A stretch of 64,000 nucleotides of DNA. Origin: Amanita rubescens (lineage: Eukaryota > Basidiomycota > Agaricomycetes > Agaricales > Amanitaceae). Below are positions 58,429-64,000 of this stretch, one piece after another; the first letter of the stretch is position 1; every line of letters begins with the position of its first letter. Under the pieces are notes generated by a model. It ran no database searches and was not told the origin of the DNA. It saw nothing but the letters and a program-made list of their open reading frames with translations. Position numbers and translations under genes: made by a program. Where the stretch lies: contig WION01000002.1 in assembly GCA_015039365.1 (NCBI GenBank), forward strand, positions 1,488,001 through 1,552,000, read 5' to 3'.

Positions 58429-60836
58429 TCAACAGGATTCAATGAAAGAGTTTTTCGGAAAAGGTTGATTGTAGTCGCCTCTCCATGTCGTGAAGTTTGG
58501 ATTGGTATATGCTTCAATATGCCTGTATCACTAATTAATCAATCATCAACATAAAACACTAGTGACACGAACCGATTGATGTAGTTTGCCGTCGGGAAAT
58601 CTTTCGGATCGCAACCGATGTTGATAGCGTTCGGTTTTTGATAAACTCGAATATAATCTACGCGGAGATGGTTTGGGAAAGTGAGATGCTCAAAGTCGAA
58701 TTGGGCCAAAGTTTCTCGACATTCCGAGGTTGATGATCAAATGCTGGTAAGACGATGATGATGATAAATTCTCACGGTCGAGAAGGAAAGAGACTCACCA
58801 TGGGTTCTTGAGGGACGGGTCTAGCGGATATCTGTACATTTTGGTTTTGGCCGAGTCCTCCCGCTCGAATCGTCCATACTGATTGGTTGTCCGAAAGCCA
58901 TGTTATATACTGAAGAACGAGTTTAAAAAGGTGCAATTCCTCGGCATCAACAAAAAGAACTCACGCCACTGTCAAAACCTAAGCAAGATTGAGTGAAGGT
59001 CGTAGCAGAGAATGAATATTTACCTGGCTGATACTAAAATTTCGAATGAGTATAAAGATTATTTTTTACCAAGTGAACAACTTGCCTCGAACCCATAAAC
59101 AGAGTAACATCCGTCGACCAGTTCGTAACATACTTGATTGGTATCGGTGACGACGGATGTAGCTTGCTGCAGAACATTACCAACAAATGTGTTTAAACTC
59201 GATATTGATGTGTTGTAGATTGTCATGTAAGCAGTTGAATTATTCCAGTCGTATGAATTATCGAACGGCTGATAGGCTTTAGACGTGCAAAAGTATCCTT
59301 AGGCGATGACCACTCACAGCCCACTGTGCAGATTGAGATACCTGACCGACTCCAGGAAACCCAGAAATCTGTGCTTCTAGCATGTCGATTTCGGGAGCGG
59401 CGCGACCAACAAAAGTACCGTCCGTATGCATTGGACCCGGGTGGTCAGAACCAGGACAAGAGCATCTAGACAAGCGTTGCCCGGGAAGGAAGGACAGTGC
59501 ACCACCGTGTCCTCTATCGCCACCGACCGTAGCCGCGGCTGGTTGGCCGTTAACAGTTTGATTTGGGGCAGTTCCGACATCGCAAGAATCGTAAGAGTAT
59601 GGCCACTAACGCGCACTCTAGTACGTTGGGTTGTAACTAAGGATGAGAGGATCGCAAGCTCACCATGCCTTCCAGAGTCGCGCCGTAGCCAGCTCTCCCC
59701 AAGTTACCCATCGTCCATATCGCAGGCCACATGCCAACAACGTTGTTTGCGCCGGGGAGTTGAACGGAAGCCTCGAAGATTCCACCTGTGAAACAAAACT
59801 TGTTCCTGGCACATGTTCAAGAAGCCGATTATGAATTACGTGACGACGAACCAAGTTGAGATGAGGCCTGGTGCCTGATCGATTAGTTTCCAAAACGGAT
59901 AGTAAAGAAGAGCGCTCGCCTCCTTGGAAATTCAAGTTATGGTTAAACATTTCAGAGTAGGTGATGACAAGAGATCCATTTGATGTTGTCACAGCTGCGG
60001 GATCGTACCATTCGAGGTTGTTCGTGGACTGGGACATTGATCAATTGACATAGCCTCATATGATATTACTAGAAGGTTCAATACCCAATAGTGGAGGTTT
60101 GCGGCTTCCCAATATGGGTCGTCACCTGGGTAAAACGTGCGGCCGTCATTGTTAAACTCGTCCGAAAACACGAGGTCATATTTTGAGCCGTCAGTGTACC
60201 CCGCCCTCGTGTATGCTGATTTTGGGGTGTCTAGATCAATCAGGCCAAAGTTACCTACGACAGTTGGGACCTGGTGGCAGTGGCAAGCGACAGAGTTTGC
60301 AACGGAGGAACAGGTGAAACGAATAGGCCTACCTGGCCAGTGGCGTTGATCCCTCCTAGATTATATCCGTATGACAGCGGAAGGGTCCTCCACGCGTATG
60401 TCGCAACGGGATAGCCGATACTGCGGGAAGTGAGCAGAGTGGTGAAAGAAAATAAAGAGAAGCTTACAATAAAGCAAGAATAGATAGTACCAGGATGAGG
60501 AGACATCCTAGATTCAAAAGGGCTCTTCGAGAGAAGGAAAAGGGGACGTCATCGAGAGGTTTTGGATCGAGGTCAGGATTGTGGATAGAATCGTCCGGGT
60601 CGTTAGGATCGGCGCGCCAAAAATTGGGATCTGAGGGGAGGGAGTACTGAAGGCAATAAGCTGAGGAATATCACAGAAAATAGAAAATAAAAAACCTTTC
60701 CGTCGGAGAAAATGCTGCTGAGGCGATCATTGGATACATATGAATAGGGAGAGCCAGAGACCGAGTCGGTGCAACTGTGCTTTGGTCTTAGGTGCCTTGG
60801 AAGGAGGCTAGTTGAGGAAGAAGGACGGGAAAGCAT
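58429..60836 (-). CDS. KRE6: KRE6/SKN1-type beta-1,6-glucan synthesis protein (GH16 fold)
   Basis: Type II membrane protein needed for cell-wall beta-1,6-glucan. ATG 60836: MLSRPSSSTSLLPRHLRPK, a Ser-rich cytosolic part (SVSGSPYSYVSNDRLSSIFS). A membrane helix follows near 60460-60520 (CLLILVLSILALLLG). The lumenal GH16-like domain includes NLEWYDPAAVTTSNGSLVIT-YSE, FNHNLNFQGG, SWNKFCFTGG-IFEASVQLPG, VVGMWPAIWTMGNLGRAGYG-ATLEGM, CSCPGSDHPGP and IYQKPNAINIGCDPKDFPTA-NYINR. The end AYTNPNFTTWRGDYNQPFPK with a final ESC and TGA at 58431-58429 matches KRE6/SKN1. Many short introns. Divergent from the F-box gene. Confidence 0.88.
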
Positions 60837-60940
60837 GAAAGGGAATCAGGAAAGGGAGGTAAGAATGGCATGGCGATAATATACGAAAACTGGAGTGGAG
60901 CAACTGTTGATGATAATAACTCTGGGTTGCTTACGGCATC

Positions 60941-62280
60941 ATGATGAGCCTTGAACTACTCCCCGTTGAGCTCGTCGCCGAGATCCTTAGCGAACTCGAC
61001 CTCCCTGACCTTCTTCATGCATCTCAGCTCTCAACAGGTATACGTGCGATTACAGCAGACGCAGCGCTGAACCCTTGGAGGAAGCCAGTATTGCGAGCGC
61101 TGAACGCCGGCGCATATGACTCTCTCAGGCAATTGAGTGATTGCTCCACTGCTATGCCAAGGCAGAACTGGATCGAGATCCTCGCTATCGCACCGCCTCC
61201 CTTTGTCCTTTTCAACGCTTCAGTCCCGAGACTCGCCGCCGCTGACTGGGAACAAGCCTTTGCACGCCGCTTTCTACCCGCCTGGCGTCGCTGGAAGAGA
61301 GACTCTTCTTGGAAAGAAGTTTATCTCAAACTTCTCTATAGGGTTTGGCACCGCGCCCTAACTTCTTGCACAGCAGACGAGTCCTGGACAAGGTTTGTTT
61401 TCCGCTCTTTCCGCTCTCCGATCCCTCGCTTATCCGTTCATCAAGGTACATCGCCCTCAATCGCAATGGCTCCGCCTGCGAGCTCCAGGCAACTTCGCGC
61501 AACTTTGATCCTTTTGCCATTTTCAATGAAATCAAGTTTGTCACCTTGCTGTCTTTTCTAAATGCCACTCATCTCTACCAGGCAGCAAGCCAACTTGGCA
61601 CATCTTGAAACCCGTGTCCGAGTCTCTGTTATCTCATTTACCCGATTGGTCTACTTCCTTACGTTTAACTAGGTTATTCTTGAACTCGCGGACGTCAGAG
61701 TCCTCGCCTTCGGAACTTTAAGCCAAAAATCACCTCTCACTCACAACCCCAATGCACACGCCTTTTTACATCCACCTGGCATCGAAAAGGATTTTGACCC
61801 CATTCCCACGCCATACTTAGTCCATGATCATGGCGTGTATCCAATGAAATCTCAGCCTAGTATGTCCCTGCTCCCGCGGCCGCCATGCTCTTCCCTGACC
61901 CTGGCCGGCGGCTACATAGTCAATCATGCTGATTACCACTACACATACACGCGTTTGCGCTACCCGTCACCTAATTGGAAGTATGCGAGTTATCCTTTTT
62001 ATACCCCCGGCGGTAACGACCGGCGTTGGAACGGGTCTGGCGAAGCGGAGGAAGATGGCCTTCAGTGGGTCGGCGGAATGATGTACGTCGATGTCATTCG
62101 GTCTCAGTCTGCCCCCCTAATACGCACAGGCATAGCATTGTTACCCAACTCTTATCTCCGCATGACAATTCCCCAGCCCAGCAGTACGCTTCCTTTTCTT
62201 GGGCCGACTTGTGGACAATTGCCCCCTGGCTAGAGGAAAGGATAACGAAGAGGATAGATGGACCAGGATTAGGCATCTGA
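60941..62280 (+). CDS. F-box protein
   Basis: Starts MMSLELLPVELVAEILSELD, then LPDLLHASQLSTGIRAI, a clear F-box for Skp1 binding. Next YDSLRQLSDCSTAMPRQNWI, FARRFLPAWRRWKRDSSWKE-VYLKLL. After introns: YIALNRNGSACELQATSRNF, RQQANLAHLETRVRVS and VILELADVRVLAFGTLSQKS, with HAFLHPPGIEKDFDPIPTPY and YTYTRLRYPSPNWKYASYPF. The end is PAQQYASFSWADLWTIAPWL-EERITKRIDGPGLGI, stop 62280. The C-terminal part has no repeats I recognise. Exon joints near 61550-61680 and 62080-62185 are uncertain. Likely substrate receptor of an SCF ligase; target unknown. Confidence 0.75.
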
Positions 62281-62820
62281 GGTTCGGCATCTGAAATAGG
62301 TTTTATTGATAATTTAAACGTATTAAAGCTGTTCTGTGATGAGGCGCACGTGGCGGAAACAAGATCGGCGATAAATCTTCCTTTTTGAGGCAAGTTACCT
62401 CTTCAACGACCCTTGCAGAGGCAGCGGGTACCACACCCAAATCGCGGTCGCGTGCGCGCAATGCTCGGCTATGAGCTCTATCAATTGTTTTTTCTGATAA
62501 TTAACACCAGAATTTCCAATCCATCTCGTCGGGCTTTGAAAACCGTGCTACAAGATCGGACCATCTTCCATACCTATTCCTACTCCCCCCAAATTGCATT
62601 CAAAAAACAATTAGATGAATCATTTGCCGTGCCTTACTAATAATGCCTCATTCATCAGACTTGGTCTCGCGATAAAAGCTGCCTATGACAGGAATAAGCG
62701 CCCATAATTTGTTCTCCCTCTTTCGTTGCTGAACAGCGACTCCGATATGAGCTTCGTATGCTATTTTATTTTTGGACGGATAAAACGGCTCACCGCGTAC
62801 AGGATTCAAAATCTTTTGAA
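62281..62820. other. Intergenic, no gene seen
   Basis: 540 bp between the F-box and C2H2 genes. Mixed composition with T- and A-rich tracts; a frame around 62413-62640 looks non-coding. It must contain the 3' end signals of the F-box gene and the promoter of the zinc-finger gene. No repeat or RNA gene noticed. Confidence 0.5.
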
Positions 62821-63602
62821 ATGACCGATTTATCTCGTCATTCGCGCAGACGACGGTAATTATAATTATATAAAGTCGCTTGAGCAGTGAATAACTGGCC
62901 TACAGCGAATTTATCTGCCCAGTGAAAAGCTGTGGCAAGACTTTTACTCAATCTTCTGGATTAAAGGCACACCAGAACGTTCAGTAAGTTGGCCTCGCCT
63001 TCCTCTGTAGCATCATTTGACGTGGAATTCAAGTACGAAGCTAAAGCCATATGTTTGTGGTATTGGGGACTGTAAATCTGCTTTTGGAGACCCCTCTTCC
63101 AAGGCTAGGCACGTCAAAGAAATTCATAGAACGACGCACGTCAATGTATGTCCCGTGATGGGCTGCACAACTAGGTATGTCTACTACGCCTAGAAGGTGC
63201 AATACGTCTTACTCAACTGCAACGCCCAGAATCAAACGCCGCTCGGCGTTCCATGCACATCTCAGAAGGAAGCACGACATAACTGATGTTGAAACGGTTA
63301 AAGTATCGCGACAGCCACTTGACTCGTGGATACGTACTAGTAAAAGCACTCCAAGGATACCTAATCCTCCACCCGATCCAATGCCGACGCCGATTTTGAC
63401 GTGGCCCTTGCTGTCACCTCAAGCAGTGCTCTGCGGAGACTACGAATTGGCATACAGCCGACCTTGGCCGCAGAACGATGTGCCACTTGAAACGATTGAC
63501 CCGAGATGTAAGCAAAGTCTCGGTTCTCTTCTCCTATCTCTCTATTCACTCCCGCGTCCGAAGTGCTTCAACGAGACATGTACGAGTCATCACACTTTTT
63601 GA
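62821..63602 (+). CDS. C2H2 zinc-finger protein with three fingers
   Basis: Proposed start ATG 62821 (MTDLSRHSRRRR); a GTAATT...CTACAG intron (62856-62905) joins EFICPVKSCGKTFTQSSGLK-AHQNV (finger 1). An intron ending TTCAAG joins TKLKPYVCGIGDCKSAFGDP-SSKARHVKEIH (finger 2), then HVNVCPVMGCTTR and, after a further intron, IKRRSAFHAHLRRKHDI (finger 3). The C-terminus is Pro-rich (TPRIPNPPPDPMPTPILTWP), ends LPRPKCFNETCTSHHTF and stops at 63602. All three fingers have Cys and His spacing near C-x4-C-x12-H-x3-5-H. Probably a DNA-binding regulator; target unknown. The start is inferred from the splice frame. Confidence 0.7.
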
Positions 63603-63773
63603 GACCAGATGGTGGCGTAGAACCGGGTTACTGGATGTCGGTAGGATACTATTACTAAAGTTATATACAAACTTGAAATGTATTTTATTTGGGCCAAACA
63701 AGGGGCGACGCGCTTGCAGAGAGTAGTTGCCCGTACGCTGAATCGCGCCGCCCGCCCCGTTCTCTCGTCGACG

Positions 63774-64000
63774 ATGCTTGCTTCTCCTCTCATGCCCACT
63801 TCAACCGCCTCCTTTTCCCCGGAAGACCAGCTCCAATACAGACCATCAAGGGACTTGGACTCTTTCAACAAACTCCTTCCACCCCCAATCGAATTCGTAG
63901 AAGGCTCTTCATCTGGAACGCTGGCCGTTACAGAAGGAACGTACGAGCCCATCAATGTCTCTCCTAAAATCCAATCCACCGAGGTAAGCACAACGCGCCC
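63774..64000 (+). CDS. First exon of an unidentified gene leaving the right edge
   Basis: ATG 63774: MLASPLMPTSTASFSPEDQL, then SRDLDSFNKLLPPPIEFVEG, TLAVTEGTYEPINVSPK and QSTE. It ends at 63983 in a GAG|GTAAGC donor, and the intron continues past the window. Good coding composition and a canonical donor support a real exon. Too short to assign a family. Confidence 0.55.
   Translation, partial: MLASPLMPTSTASFSPEDQLQYRPSRDLDSFNKLLPPPIEFVEGSSSGTLAVTEGTYEPINVSPKIQSTEVSTTR

Overview
The window is nuclear DNA of a filamentous basidiomycete, most likely an Agaricomycete (mushroom class). The evidence is dense genes split by many introns of about 46-75 nt, a tRNA-His with an intron, fungal wall genes (GH17 glucosidase, KRE6-type glucan synthesis protein), and families that are expanded in mushrooms (DUF6534 membrane protein, amidohydrolase, APH-like kinase, DUF676-like hydrolases). 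Nothing points to prokaryotic DNA, CRISPR, an organelle or a complete transposon. All calls rest on reading the sequence; exon borders are inferred from GT/AG sites and reading frame.

Layout. 1-9.2 kb: RCC1 (cut by the left edge) divergent from an M28/TFR-dimer peptidase, then a DUF6534 protein and a coiled-coil/zinc-finger protein on the minus strand. 9.2-10.9 kb: gene-poor, bounded by a 23-bp direct repeat. 10.9-18.4 kb: four plus-strand genes, RIB1 (GTP cyclohydrolase II), a GH17 glucosidase, VPS17 and PEX14, followed by the tRNA-His. 18.6-23.8 kb: three tandem minus-strand alpha/beta-hydrolases. 23.9-33.5 kb: a Pro/Ser-rich protein, a CCDC97-like protein, a REB1/TTF1-type Myb protein, a membrane-anchored amidohydrolase, and an AMN1/GRR1-like LRR protein. 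33.8-42.1 kb: two different Rho exchange factors facing each other tail to tail. 42.2-50.1 kb: RING protein, glycogen branching enzyme, LEU2, NOB1, ARPC3. 50.1-58.2 kb: YVC1-type channel, a relic of the PSF2 3' end, an APH-like pseudokinase, PSF2 and haspin. 58.4-64 kb: KRE6/SKN1, an F-box protein, a C2H2 protein, and the first exon of a gene leaving the window.

Functionally this is a mix of housekeeping genes: riboflavin and leucine synthesis, glycogen, retromer, peroxisome import, small-subunit rRNA processing, replication and mitosis. A more variable, lineage-specific part consists of the hydrolase trio, the DUF6534 gene, the amidohydrolase and the APH-like gene. Many neighbours are divergent with under 150 bp between start codons, and three such intervals or gene starts carry the palindrome TCACGTGA.

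A notable caveat: from about 28 kb to about 58 kb almost every conserved gene needs one or more single-base removals to stay in frame (branching enzyme, LEU2, NOB1, ARPC3, YVC1, haspin, amidohydrolase). The one-sided +1 bias suggests residual insertion errors in the assembly rather than pseudogenes.
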